Positions 20,370 to 32,119 are shown, counted from the stretch's first letter. The stretch: 64,000 nucleotides of DNA from Argyresthia goedartella (GCA_949825045.1 OX463829.1:19748715-19812714), one strand, 5' to 3'. Notes: a model not told the origin generated them from the letters alone. Made by a program: numbers and translations.

Positions 20370-20850
20370 TCCCAAAATTTGATTTATAGATCTCTTTTAA
20401 ATATAGGTTTTGTTTAACTAGTATAAGGCAGAAATTAATAATATCAAAATTAATAAGCGAGTTTTCTGTGTTAAGTTAGATCAACACCATGGACTCTTGG
20501 CATTTATGTAATCATAAATATTGTAATATCCCTTTTTAGAAGTGGTTTTCACAAGAGTTTTAAATTGCTCATACCGCAATTTCAAAATCTCCAGGGGTAT
20601 CCTGTTGTATTTAAAAGAATGCAATCAACCTTAAAATAATTGCTTACATTCGCCTAAACCGTGGTGCAATCTGGTCCGTGGTCTGTGATTATTTCTTAGG
20701 TTAACGTTATAGCTATCGCTACTTTTGGAAAATAATAAAAGGTTCTTGCGTACACATGTTATATTTTCGAAAATAAATTGACTTGTTGCAGTTAGTTTGC
20801 CAATTTCTTTAAAAAGTTATCTTAGGGAGTCTGTGCATTTTATAAATTAT
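20370..20850 (-). pseudogene. Decayed Jockey-like LINE, C-terminal fragment
   Basis: Translated on the minus strand with frameshifts, this gives the family's C-terminal signature, ending YEQFKTLVKTTSKKGYYNIY-DYINAKSPW just before the stop (around 20495-20640), preceded by an FENI-CVRKN block. It overlaps and partly duplicates the next fragment (20850-22400), so two separate insertions of related LINEs appear to lie head to tail. Confidence 0.6.
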
Positions 20851-22400
20851 ATCCCTTTTTAGATAAAGTATTTTTACAGGAATTTAAAATTGCTGTTGTA
20901 TGAGAGAATGCACTGACCCTTAAAAGAATTGCTGACTTTCGCCTTAACCGTGGTGCAAATAGTCTGTGTTTATTTCTTTGTTAACATTAACATAAATTGC
21001 TCGAATAGCTCTTTTCCGTAGAATAAAAATAGTTTGAATATCCGCTGCTTTTCCCCACAACAAGATGTCATAGGACATTACACTATGAAAGTAACAACTA
21101 TGAAAATAAGACTGGCCTTGCTGTAGCCACATCCGTTTTTTATCTGATGTTCCTAACAGCGTAAGCCGCAGAACTTAATCTACCAGCAAATTTGTGGGAC
21201 CCACTGCAATTTGCTATCAATGGTTTTTCCAAGAAACTTCGTGTCATATACTAATTCTAAAGTGTTTCTGTCTAACAGTAAACTGGTCTCAATTTCCCTT
21301 ACATTTTTAAGTGAGCATTTGATACACTTTGTTTTAACAGCGTTTAACAATAAATTATTAACTGTAAACCAATTAAAGGTTTAAGACAATAATTATGTTC
21401 AGAAAAATCTTCTTTTTGGCTTTCAATCTTGAAGACCATTGAAGTATCATCATCAAAGTCAATTTCTCCACCGTAAAAGGCAGGTCGCTAATATGTATAT
21501 GTCACCATAAGATAGTCAAAACCGTCAGTTGATCAACTAACGTTTTTTTTTCTCGTAAGTTGGTCAACTATCGACAGGTAGTAAACTGTAGCGTACTGCG
21601 TACTATATGACGCGGTAGTTGATCAACTAACGGTTAAAACCGTTAAATAGTTAACTGGTTTAAACTTGAATTGCAAACGAAATACCAGGGCAAATACTGC
21701 GGTAGCTTAAGTGAAGACTTCTTCGTGTTAGGTTGACATGTAAGAACAAAAGAAACGTAAATTCTAAACCGTGTCGATCTGGTTTAGTATCTGTCGATAG
21801 TTGATCAACTACCGCGTTAGTTTATCAACTTACGGTTTTGACTATCTTCCGGTGACATATATACCAGGAATAAAGAAATGGCCTAATATGGAACCTTGCA
21901 GAACGCTGATTTTTACGCCCGATCTATCAGATTTAACGCCGTTGATTTCAATCCTTTGAATTATATTTCTTAAATATGATAGTAGATACAACGCTTGATT
22001 TCTAACTCCGTAATCATTTTATTTTATAATATAAGCGTAACATGATCAACACAATCAAATGCCTCCGACAGATCACAAAAAATGCCGATAGCATCCTGTG
22101 CGGCTTCCCATGCAGAGAAAATGTGAGCTAAAATGGTGATGCCTTCTTCCGTAGTCGATTCACCCATAAAGAAACCGTATTGCTTGGCATGGAGTTGTTT
22201 TGTAGCTGAAGTGTGAGAGCATTTGCTTGAGTTTAAACTTTTCAAATATTTTACTTAGTGTTGGAAGTATAGATATTGGTCTGAAATTTGAAGTATCAGC
22301 CTTGTCTCCCGTTTTGAACAGAGGTATCAGTTTACTATGTTTCTTGAGGTCTGTGAACGCTCTATCGTCAACACATCTATTGAATATAAGCTAAGTGTAG
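20850..22400 (-). pseudogene. Decayed Jockey-like LINE, RT fragment split by a MITE
   Basis: The minus-strand pieces include GIFCDLSEAFDCVDH (22024-22245), the RT motif A region, and YFHSVMSYDILLWGKAADIQ (20944-21132), a thumb-region block. Many stops and frameshifts separate them. A 358-bp MITE (21500-21857) sits in what was the YIND block: the flanks read FLIPG-Y and the LINE sequence resumes on the other side. It is related to the LINEs at 10725, 49575 and 57140. Confidence 0.75.
21500..21857. mobile_element. MITE family M1, copy 1 (TSD TATA)
   Basis: The terminal inverted repeat begins TGTCACC-TAAGATAGTCA on the left and TGTCACCGGAAGATAGTCAA on the complement of the right end, and continues into AACCGT. 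It is flanked by TATA on both sides (21496-21499 and 21858-21861), a 4-bp target duplication. The interior has several TTGATCAACTA-type palindromic words. It also has a segment (CAGGGCAAATACTGCGGTAG, then CTTCGTGTTAGGTTGA) that occurs separately at 33250 and 38722. No ORF. A second copy is at 46840-47138. Confidence 0.8.
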
Positions 22401-23485
22401 ATTATAGATTTAGATTTAGAATGACTGAATCAATGAATTCGACTGATGTATTTGGTCTTCAGTATTTTTATAGTTAAATAATCTCTAAGTTTTGACAATG
22501 TCCTGGAGATATAAGTACATGGTTAAATTTTAAATTAACATTTCTATTGAAATCCGAATCTAAACGTAGTCTACATTCACTTTTTCTAGCACTTAGTATG
22601 GGCGAATGGGATTTAAATTATATGGTCTAAAAAAGTCTAAAAAGGGCCGTGCATGTTAATATTCATGTGAGCTGCGGACCAAATAGATATCCAGTATATA
22701 AAAAATGTAATGCAGTGTGTTAGTCTCGCTTAAACTCGAAAACAGCCCGACGGGTTTGTTGAAATGCTAATTTGTCTAATTCTCCTGAGTCCGGAGGAGG
22801 TTAAGGTAAAAGGAAAATTAGGAAAAACACGAAAATCGAGAAATCATTTGTATGGGAATTTTAATTCCTTCCTTTACCAATAGATTACGTTGGTAGCGGA
22901 CTCAGGTTAACCAAACTGTTTGCTTACTTACTCTATGGTAGCGGATCGTAGGTTTGACAGCTGCTCGCTGCCTAGAGTAATCAAATGCAAAGAGTTTCGT
23001 TAATCTGAGGCGCGATGTATATTGCGTCAAATGTTATGATATTAAAACGCGGTGCTCAGCCGTGCCACGGGCAGCTCTTCTGCATAAAAATAACTATAGT
23101 ATTTCCGGGTTATCGTTGCAATATCGGTCTTCGAGTCTACCACTCTATGCTCATGATTGGGTTAGTGATACTTAGTAGTTATTGCGTGCAACGTTCGAAA
23201 TTACCGACATTTACCATAATTACCATGTATCATTCGGTCCGCAGTAGCAGTCGGGTCAATGACCGCTATCGCAAAACCAACCCGTTTGGACTATTCCCGT
23301 TCATTTCAAGTTCGGGGTGGCTGACCGTTACAAAATGACGTCACAGGGCGTCGGGACGATAGCTATTCGTACCGTTGACAAAAAACGTTGTACCTGCTTA
23401 ATTTAATTTCTTGACTAAAATCATCATTTTGTTCATGAAATAAGTTACCTACTTATAAGTCTAAAAAAAAGAGGCCACTTACTGC
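22401..23485. other. No gene recognised
   Basis: AT-rich. A short inverted pair (CCTGAGTCCG near 22788 and CGGACTCAGG near 22899) may bound a small unclassified element. The 107-codon ORF at 23015-23338 shows no motif I recognise. Confidence 0.35.
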
Positions 23486-23493
23486 GTATTTAC

Positions 23494-23993
23494 TAGGGAT
23501 GCAACCGATACGATACCGATACCGATATATCGGCGATATTTCAGGTTTGCCGATATATCGGCATCGACGATATTTTTATGGCCGATACAACGATACTTTT
23601 CAAATTTCTCGCTTTAAAAATGTAATGTAAACGCACGTGTTGTCTTGTCTATTTCATTGCTAACGAAGCACGTTAAAAATGCAATCTAAACGCGCGTGTT
23701 TTTTCGTCTATTTCGTTGCAAACGAGGCACGAACTACGCTCGGGGAAACCCCGAGCTCTATTTTTAAACTAACATCTGATTAATGTTAATTTAAATTACC
23801 TTCTAAAACTGTACCAACCTGTCTATATTTTTATAGTACCTTATAAAAAAAAAACCTGACTTGTATTTTATCTATTTAACCTTCATTTTTAATTCAATAA
23901 GCGTATCGGTATCGGTATCGGTATCGCCGATATTTTTATAAGCGTATCGGTATCAGTATCGTATCGGCAAAAAGGCGTATCGTTGCATCCCTA
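23494..23993. mobile_element. hAT-type MITE (500 bp) with exact 8-bp TSD
   Basis: The ends TAGGGATGCAACC and GTTGCATCCCTA are inverted repeats of the hAT type. They are flanked by the identical 8-mer GTATTTAC (23486-23493 and 23994-24001), the target duplication length of hAT elements. The subterminal regions are full of GATACCGATA / TATCGGTATCGG words in opposite orientations. The interior carries two diverged copies of a ~70-bp segment (AAACGCACGTGTTGTCTTGT / AAACGCGCGTGTTTTTTCGT). No transposase. Confidence 0.9.
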
Positions 23994-24001
23994 GTATTTA
24001 C

Positions 24002-25505
24002 TTGTAGGCGAGTTAACTTTGACGATATTTTATATTCCCTCTTTTCTTCGAAAAATGTCATCCATTTGAGTTAGAAATTTTGTTCAGCGCTATGCGAAAC
24101 TATATTTCTTTTTGTCTCGTAGTGAAAATTTACTTGTACAGCATAATAACAAAAGCTACTTCAAACAAAAACTCTAAATAACAACCATTAACTATATAGT
24201 GGCGAGCGCCCCATACAGGCATTTAAGCACTGCCTACCCTGGGCTACTACCCTAGGCATAAATCTTTATAAAATTAAAATATTTAATTAAACTATTGATT
24301 TACTAACAATAAAAATCTAAATGTTGTACACAATCTAGCCGCGCGAATTCATTACGCTCAACCATTCGACTCCGACTCCCTGCGCACCCCTCTTCGCTCA
24401 CCGTACTCGTCCGTTGACCAAGGGCTGTTTCAGTCCGTGCCTTCAAAATCTTCATAAATCTTGTGACCAGCCCAGGTACCAAGCAATATTTCTATTCCCG
24501 GCTCTTACGGGGTTTCATTTAGCGCCAGAAATAAGCTGAGCCTATTTTGAAATTATGGACATGTAATAATTTCAATGCGCGTTCACAATAGTGACTAAGG
24601 TAGGAGTAACAATGGAACGCGCAGTGGACTTTGCGCTATTTTGTATGATTATTACCTAGCTACTTGTTTAGTTTGCGTTCGCAGTCACTCGCTCGGGGGC
24701 GGAGTAAGCCACATTGCATTTCCCGAATCATTTATGAAGACACCCGACCAGCATATTAGTAATAGAGAAGGTTCGACATTTCAATTTGGTTAGCGTATCG
24801 AATTCCATCAAATTAAACAGCTGGGCTGGCCATTTTTTATTTCTCAATTCAATTCTTCTTTCGGTTTTGTTTTTTTAAATTAATTTGTGAGTTGTGAGTG
24901 TAAGAACTGAGTAGAAACACAAGTTTATAATGAATGTGTTTACTTTACATGTAAGATCACGAAGATTGTCTGAAGCCGCCGGAAACCAATTTTGAGGTCG
25001 GTAAATAGTAATAGAGTCTACTCTATAAAAAAGTCACTCTATAAACAAAACTATCACCAACAGTTCGCTATTCCAATAATAGGCTGCTAATATAATAAGG
25101 CCGGTATTTAACCGATCGCTGAAATTCCAATAGTGCATATGCAACGGTATAAGACATTTTGGTCGGGTTTCGGAATTTTATTTTATCATAACTCCGTTAA
25201 ATAAATATTTGCATTATGTGTTCTATGAACAGATTTCCCGATGATAGGTTCTATGGAAATGGGAAAAAATATTGATTTAAATCATCATCAGGGCTCTGTA
25301 AACTATATTGTTCCGCGGTTTCGAAATATTTACCAAGTACCTAATTGCGATGGCGCATGGAAACCCACAGCGAAAGGTGTGTCCGAAATACTCCGGTTTT
25401 TTATTTTTATTTATTTATACTTAAGGAGTGCCAATAGCTGCAAAAAATGTTATAATGATAGTAATAAAAAGCTAATTATAGGAACTCACATTTAGAACCT
25501 GTTTA
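24002..25505. other. No gene recognised
   Basis: No recognisable gene or repeat. The 84-codon ORF at 25241-25495 lacks recognisable features. The composition is more mixed at 24320-24440. Confidence 0.35.
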
Positions 25506-25931
25506 CCCGGATTGGTAATTTTTTTGAATCTTGCCCCCTTATTTGGGGGGTGGAAGGGGGCGGGGTTGAGGGGAATCCCAAAAAGGAATACATTCACGTA
25601 GCTAAGCAAGAAACAGAATGACATCTGAGCAGCATGCACCATTTTAGTTATTTTTCGCTCAATTTCAAATTTAAAAATTTACAATATGTGATATTGACAC
25701 ATAATTCACAAAAATACCATACATAGCAATATTATTGCTTATGTATGATATTTCTGACGTAAGGATACGTCAATTTTCGTGATAAATTGCGGATCGTTCA
25801 CAGATATTTTCTAATTTTCAAGTTTGATTTTCAGAAAAACACTCTGTTAAGATAAGTGACCACCAGCTATCCATTACACCCCTCATTATATTTAAATTAA
25901 GGGGGCACGATTCAAAAACCAACCCCCCGGG
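25506..25931. mobile_element. Possible MITE with G/C-run inverted ends
   Basis: The left end CCCGGATTGGTAATTTTTTT-GAATCTTGCCCCC is roughly the reverse complement of the right end GGGGGCACGATTCAAAAACC-AACCCCCCGG. About 425 bp with an AT-rich interior and no ORF. The arms are imperfect and no clear target duplication is seen. Confidence 0.4.
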
Positions 25932-28432
25932 CTTTCCAAGGTATCCGCAGACCCGGTTCCAAAGAAGTATAGTATTACCCGGTTCCCCCGGTTCTTTAGA
26001 AAAATCTGAAATTACTTAATTCCGCAATAATAATTCAATTCAAGCATTCAAATCAAGCGCGGCCGAGTCGTAAGCGTGTCATTAAAATTCACGTTGTCAC
26101 AAATTCACGAGCTGGCAACATGGCGCGAGTTTTAGAGTGATGCACTCGGCGCACAACTCGCGTCGCCTTCGCCTGCCCCCCGCGTACCCCTCTGTTTTCT
26201 CCACGCGGGCAGTGTTTCCGTATGTGATGTGGCAGTTTCCTGCCTTTTTGGCAATATTAGCCCGGTAATTTAACCTCTGGCAGATCAGTGTGACGTTTTA
26301 TGAAACTGGCAGTTTTTAAAATTAAAATTATGAGGGAAAAACATACCCAATTCTTTAAAGGCAACATCCACTTTACCTGTGGTCTGGGACTGGGACACAA
26401 TTTTTGTAGACTAGACATTTTTAGTGACAACGTACTGAAACTTTGTTTTTATGTTTTCATGTTGGAAGAATTAAAGTTTTCAAGTTTCTGATTTTCACTT
26501 TTCTAGTTGCGCAATTCAGGCGTTTCAGTTTAATGCTCAATAGGGAATTTTGTCAGGCAAAATAAGTGCCTGACAAACCGACTGGAACCGTAAGCGGTTC
26601 TGCATGCCCTTCTACCATTGGTTTTGAATGTAATGACACGTTTTTTTTATATCATAGAAATACTACATATTTAATTGGTCTAACCGCACAATAGGCACAG
26701 TGGCGCACTTTAGGGTTTAATGATTATTTTACAACTCTCACACGTACGAACGTAGGAAACGAGCGATGCTATCGGTACTAAAGCAAAGCGGTGCGGTACG
26801 AGAGGTAAAATTTATTTTTTTAACGGTCAATCACGGCAAACTTGAAATGAACGGGTAGTATACCAACAGACCTTTCACGATTTCAGACCAAACTAATACA
26901 ATCGTAAGACTCGTAAGTCAGGAACGAGTAACTCTTTGGCAAACTCCTGATACCGCAGGTGACTAGTTCACTCTAGTTTATAGACTTAAGGCAACTTTGA
27001 CTGGAGCAGTCAACTTAATTGCCTCCTAGAGACAGCTTCGTAGTCAATGATCGCAATTACACCGTAATTGGTTTACAGACAGCTGGGGGTTTGAATACCC
27101 TTCCATCTCATCGGAGGTGTCATACAGTCTGAAACTGGTCAGACAGTTTGGTATTCATCACTTGTATCACCACACATTCAATTCATTTTATTCTACTTGC
27201 ATTTTATTGAATAGCATTAACTCGCTATCCATTTGATATTATTAATTAGTATGTAGGTTTATTAACACCCACCCACACAGCATATTTAATCACTCCCCAA
27301 AAGGTAAGGAAGAATATCACCGTTGCAGGATGACCTGTAACAGGCGCTGATACACACCGCATGGCGTAGTTCTGCCTATGTCCATGTTGTTATTGTGTTC
27401 CGTCTTCAAGTGTTTTTTTTTAATTTGTTTACTTGTTTTGTTTGTTTCAGTACATATTTTTGCTATTTATATTGTGTATTGTGCCACAAACAAAGTTGCG
27501 CCCACGTTTAGCGAGCTAATCAAAACCAACTTTATTTCGCGTGACAGAGGGACTAAGTCATCGGTGTACTTATAAGCTGCTATCATGTATCATCAATTCA
27601 TCACAATTGTTGCCCATTTAAGTAGAGTACCTAATACAGGCTGAGGTCAGAAAATATTTAAGAAGTTATTTTGAAACATTAAAATAATCTAGATCTGATC
27701 ATTGATTAGATCGGTTGGTCGACATCGAAACCAGTGGGAAGAAACATTAACTTTTATATCATACTGCCATGAATCGGCACGGCCCAATATGGCAATAAAA
27801 GTTAATGTTTATTTTGTGAATTGTGGTTAATAGTTGAACTGTACTCTCTCGTGAAATCATTGAATGATTAATTTACCACCTACTCGTTACTATTTAATAG
27901 GTGTTGTATTCTGTAATAGCCTGTAATTAATTCAACAAAACAATCTAATAAAATGATAACACACAAGTAGGCTGCCGGACGTTAATTGATCAAAATAAAG
28001 GATAACTTAGACGACGACAATAGGATGCCACAGCCACAGCAAAATTTGAGACTAAGTGGCCACATGAACCCGAAGTTTCATACTTATGATCATTTATTTT
28101 ACGTCTGTTTCATACCTTTTACGACTTGTTCGTTTTGTCAATATGGGTCCCATCCGGAAGAATACATGAAACTTCGCATACTTTTTGCTTTCAATATTGA
28201 AGCACAGTACAGCTTAAATATTGAAAAATATCTCTCCCTTCTCCCCTCTTTTGTGTCCAGTTCATTTTCAACTCGCACCTATTGGTCCTAACAACATACA
28301 TTGTTGTTTTTTAGATAGTTTTATAAAGAACGTTTTATCCTTTGACAGTTTTCTCCCAGCGTTAGCCGTATTCTATAAAATAAAATAAAAACTGCGATTG
28401 AGGATACAAAAGACGGAGGGAGGAAGGGAATA
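25932..28432. other. No gene recognised; one hairpin at 27743-27809
   Basis: A GC-richer patch at 26060-26230 (CGCGAGTTTTAGAGTGATGC and following) could be host regulatory DNA but has no supporting ORF. At 27743-27809 the 15-bp arms AACATTAACTTTTAT and ATAAAAGTTAATGTT enclose a ~37-nt loop. ORFs at 26300, 27378 and 27986 have no recognisable features. Confidence 0.35.
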
Positions 28433-28522
28433 GTTATTTGTGTCTCAAGGGAGCAAAATGATGTGTTTACGGAAGGATTCTACGATATGACGAAAATAAT
28501 TTTGCTCCTGAGTGACACAAAC
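28433..28522. repeat. Small foldback with GGGAGCAAAAT / ATTTTGCTCC arms
   Basis: TTTGTGTCTCAAGGGAGCAA-AAT at the left is inverted as ATTTTGCTCCTGAGTGACAC-AAA at the right. The TTTTGCTCC...GGAGCAAAA core also forms a hairpin inside both direct repeats around the Crypton (29037-29060 and 31130-31156). Confidence 0.5.
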
Positions 28523-28694
28523 GACTTTCCACACCGACTATTAGGAAAATTAAAATAAAATGCTCTAAAAATAATTAAATAACTATACTTTTAATTATAC
28601 TTTACCACTTTTACAGCAATCGAACAAGGAAATTTTTTTTTTTTAGAATCGCGGTTTGTGAAGGATTAGGGAAAGGTCACCACCGATAAAAAAA

Positions 28695-29089
28695 TCCTGT
28701 ACTACTTTTACCAATGTGTAAAAATAATTGAATCGAATATTACAATGGTATCGGATATCAATATTCATTATATCACAATAACAGTCATCGATAGTTTTGA
28801 TTTCAGTAAAACATATAATTTATTATGACTTTATTTTTTTATATTACAAAAAAACATTAATTTTCATATAACGTTGTTAAAGTTAAAACTTGAAACATGT
28901 TCGTTTTTAATCGATTACGATGAAATTACAATCGATTATTTTATTAAGATCTGTGTTCAATTGGCCCATTGCGTAAATGCTACACATGCCAATGAATAAA
29001 TTAAAAAAAGTAGCTTAAACAGAAAAGTAGTATTTTACTCCCTCCCGTCGTGGAGCAAAACTTACTTTTCGGAATGAAAGGTGTGAAAT
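28695..29089 (+). repeat. Left direct repeat flanking the Crypton
   Basis: About 395 bp, roughly 85-90% identical by eye to 30798-31185 in the same orientation. Shared stretches include GGTATCGGATATCAATATTC, TATCACAATAACAGTCATCG, AATCGATTATTTTATTAAGA (28 onwards) and CGTCGTGGAGCAAAACTTAC. Alignment starts TCCTGT and ends at GTGAAA. AT-rich, no ORF. Confidence 0.8.
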
Positions 29090-29520
29090 AGTTATTTTCG
29101 TACCACTTGCTCAAAAAAGTGACATTCTATGCCACAAAAAGCGAACATAACAATAGTCATTTTTAATCTGTTAAAAACAGGGAAAGAAAATTGTACTGAA
29201 TTTCATTCATCCTCATGTGATTTAAATTTGGAATACTTACCGAAATTTATACTGAACTACATCTGTGTGTACACCATTGAGTTTGTATATAAAGCACTAT
29301 ACATCTTTTTGAAAAAGGAATACGCATTTATTATGCAGTTATGATTATTAAATAAAATTACGAAAACCGACGAGGCCATATGAGCTGATGCCTTTGCTTT
29401 TCCGACAAAAAATATTAGTCTAGGAATTTGCCGCGTTTTTGTATTCTTCAAATACATAAACGTTAAGTTTCTTTTAATTTATTTTTATAAATAAGTTAAT
29501 GTTCTAAAAAATAAGTTACG

Positions 29521-30709
29521 ATGTTAAATCAAAGCGACAGTGACAGTGAATTGTCGGATGCCATCAGTGCAAATGCTGCCGCAATTATAAATAATTTGCT
29601 TCCAACAAAATCCAAGGAAAATTACTTAAAAACTTATGAAGAATTTTCAACGTGGAGAAGTGCGAAAGGCCTATCAATTTCAGAATCAGAACTTCTTGTC
29701 TATTTTGATTATTTATTCAAGTCAAAGAATCCGAATACACTTTGGTGCATATACTCAAAACTGAAAGCTACAATAAGCATCAAACATAGCATTGAAATAA
29801 ATAGATTCACAAAATGACTGGCCTTTTTAAAAAGAAAATCAGAAGGGCATTGCGCAAAGAAGTCTAAAATTTTTACGACTCAAAATGTGGAAAAATTTCT
29901 TTATGAAGCTCCTGACGAAATTTTTATGGCCACAAAAGTAAGAATACATGATTTAACTATGAATATTTCGTATCTAGGTAATGGTAATTATTCTATATAT
30001 TTACCTGTTTTTTATCTTTGTTATAGGTGGCCTTAATTTTTGGAATCAATGGTGCTTGCCGCGGATGTGAACTTGTAAACTTAAAGGTGGAGGACGTTGA
30101 AAATCATTCTAAACTAAGACAAAGAAAAATCGGTCATTCATTGTACACGGATAATATGCTAAAATCATTCATAAATACCAAGCATTACATCCCACCAACA
30201 TGGAAAAAAATAGATTTTTTATAAACTATCGGAGTGGGAAATGTTCTCGACAAGCCATCGGCAAAAATAAAATTAGCAATATACCAAAGGAAATTGCTAA
30301 ATATTTAAAACTTAAAGATGTTGAACTCTACACCGGTCACTGCTTTAGAAGAACTTCGGCGACTTTCTTGGCGGATTCAGGGGCGGATATTACGTCAATA
30401 AAAAGACACGAAGGTTGGAGCTCTGATAGAGTAGCTGAGGGTTATATCGAAAGCTCAATGGCGAATAAAACCATATTACGCAGTCAAATTAACAAAAATA
30501 TAAAACTTAATCCATCAGAGCCACAACCATCAACTTCGGGCATCTTATCTTCGTCCGTAACTCACGATGCACCACTACCACTATCTCCGACGTATACTAT
30601 CTACAATGAAACGCAAGTTCCTCAGACGCAAGAACAGATAAATACTCAAATCAAATCATCAACAATAAATGAACCAAACAAAAATGTAACTCTCTCTATC
30701 AATAATTAG
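29521..30709 (+). pseudogene. Crypton-type tyrosine recombinase (intron-containing, broken)
   Basis: Encodes a DNA-integrating tyrosine recombinase of the animal Crypton kind. Exon 1 (29521-29937) holds the N-terminal SAM-like core-binding part (STLPTKSKENYLKTYEEFSTW-like; start MLNQSDSDSELS). A phase-0 intron of 89 bp (29938-30026, GTAAGA...TTATAG) follows, then exon 2 with the catalytic domain. Seen there: arginine in GACRGCELVNLKVEDV, box II GHCFRRTS (H-x-x-R), HEGWSS, and the presumed nucleophile tyrosine in EGYIESS. A Ser/Pro-rich tail with PQPSTSG ends at 30709. Breaks: TGA at 29815, a frameshift near 30110 and TAA at 30152. All catalytic residues survive, so inactivation is not ancient. 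It sits between ~390-bp direct repeats. Confidence 0.85.
29938..30026 (+). other. Intron of the Crypton recombinase
   Basis: Begins GTAAGA and ends TTTGTTATAG, with a pyrimidine-rich stretch before the AG. Removing it joins ...FMATK to VALIFG in frame, which is the continuous sequence of the recombinase family as I recall it. The intron shows this copy did not arise from a processed transcript. Confidence 0.7.
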
Positions 30710-30797
30710 ACCAATGTTTCGAATGTTAACTTTTACTTTTAATTGTCATTATTTTTAATAATGGCTTATCTCATACTTTTTTTTAATGATACAATAT

Positions 30798-31185
30798 TCC
30801 TGTGCTACTTTTAACGATGTTTAAAAATAATCGAATCGTATATTACAATGGTATCGGATATCAATATTCATTATATCACAATAACAGTCATCGATAGTTT
30901 TGTTTTCAGTAAAACATATATTTTTTTGACATTTATTTATAAAATTACTAAAAGTTCATAAATTTTCATATAATGTTGTTAAAGTTAAAACTTAAAACAT
31001 GTTCGTTTTAATCGATATGATTAAATTACAATCGATTATTTTATTAAGATCTATGTTCAATTGGCACATTGAGTAAATACTACATGACTATGAATAAATA
31101 AAAAAAGTAGCTTAAACAGAAAAGTAGCATTTTGCTCCCTCTCGTCGTGGAGCAAAACTTACTTTTCGGAATGAAAGATGTGAAA
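30798..31185 (+). repeat. Right direct repeat flanking the Crypton
   Basis: Partner of 28695-29089. It starts ~90 bp after the recombinase stop codon. It contains a 9-bp stem TTTTGCTCC...GGAGCAAAA (about 31130-31156). The copies differ at scattered positions, so they have diverged for some time. Confidence 0.8.
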
Positions 31186-31603
31186 AAAATGTCTTTCAAT
31201 GTGTTCAATCTTTCAATATTGAAGCACATACATAAAAGTTTACATGCCAAGTTTCTTGCTTTTTTCATGCGTATTTCAAGTTAACAAACCGTACTTCGTT
31301 TGAAAGACATTTCCGAACCGTCCATCCGAAATACAAGCAAATTTCATAACATGGCCGCTTAAACCCGTACGTTCCATGTTTATTTAACGGGGAAAAGAGT
31401 TTAACGGTGAGAAAGAGATGTTTTGACTGTTGGAAAAAAATGATTATAAATAACAGAATAGCAGTTTCAGAAAAGTGTTTTTGAAACTTACACGTAATAG
31501 TTTTCACAAATAAAAACGGTATGCCTTAGGTACTGCAACATGGTAGGTATGTATTATCTATATTTAATCGATGACCTACCTACGAGTAAAAAAATAATAT
31601 AAA
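31186..31603. other. No gene recognised
   Basis: AT-rich. The minus ORFs at 31080 and 31265 have no recognisable features. An 18-mer (TTTCAATATTGAAGCACA, 31205) is also found at 28188 on the other side of the Crypton. Confidence 0.35.
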
Positions 31604-32119
31604 AAACCGGCCAAGTGTTGGGCTTCTCACATTTGGGGTTCCGTACCAAATGTGTTATATAGGCCTTATAAAAACCGGTCAAGTGCGAGACGAACTCGCG
31701 CACGAAGGGTTCCGTACCACCATACAATGGTAGGTATGGTTTGAAGTAAATCGTTTGGATTTTACAAACTTTTATAAAAAAAGCTAACTTTGGAGGGTTG
31801 TCATTCTTTTGTTTTCCAATATTTGTAAAAACAAAATATATACAGTATATTTTTACTCAACGAGCTCTAAACAAGGATACATCACTCAATTTTACAATAT
31901 CTACCCAGTTCTAAATATTTTCTCGCACCCCCCCTTAAAAATAATTTTGTCAATATGTGTGGCTTAAGGTCATTAAGAGGTTTATACTGTGAAAATTTAA
32001 AAAATGTAGCTTTAACCTTTTGGCTGAAAAACCTGTGAAAAATCAGACGACGCGACGGACGGACGGAAGGACACGTGAGTGACGGCAATAGGGCTCCGTT
32101 TGGACCCTTCGGAACCCTA
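31604..32119 (+). repeat. GGGTTCCGTACC-family: a ~50-bp fragment plus a longer copy
   Basis: 31604-31655 is a short end fragment (CCGGCCAAGTGTTGGGC...GGGGTTCCGTACC). 31672-32119 is a fuller copy from CCGGTCAAGTGCGAGACGAA through the GACGGACGGACGGAAGGAC block to CCCTTCGGAACCCT. It has the same orientation as the copies at 3428 and 49038. Confidence 0.65.

Noticed and set aside
25241..25495. 84-codon ORF as a host exon
   Set aside because: AT-rich with low-complexity FIFIYLYL sequence, no splice pattern and no recognisable domain.
28188..31222. 18-mer TTTCAATATTGAAGCACA on both sides of the Crypton as an attachment site
   Set aside because: It is AT-rich, lies outside the direct repeats at unequal distances, and the surrounding bases do not align. 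I cannot separate it from chance or a small repeat.
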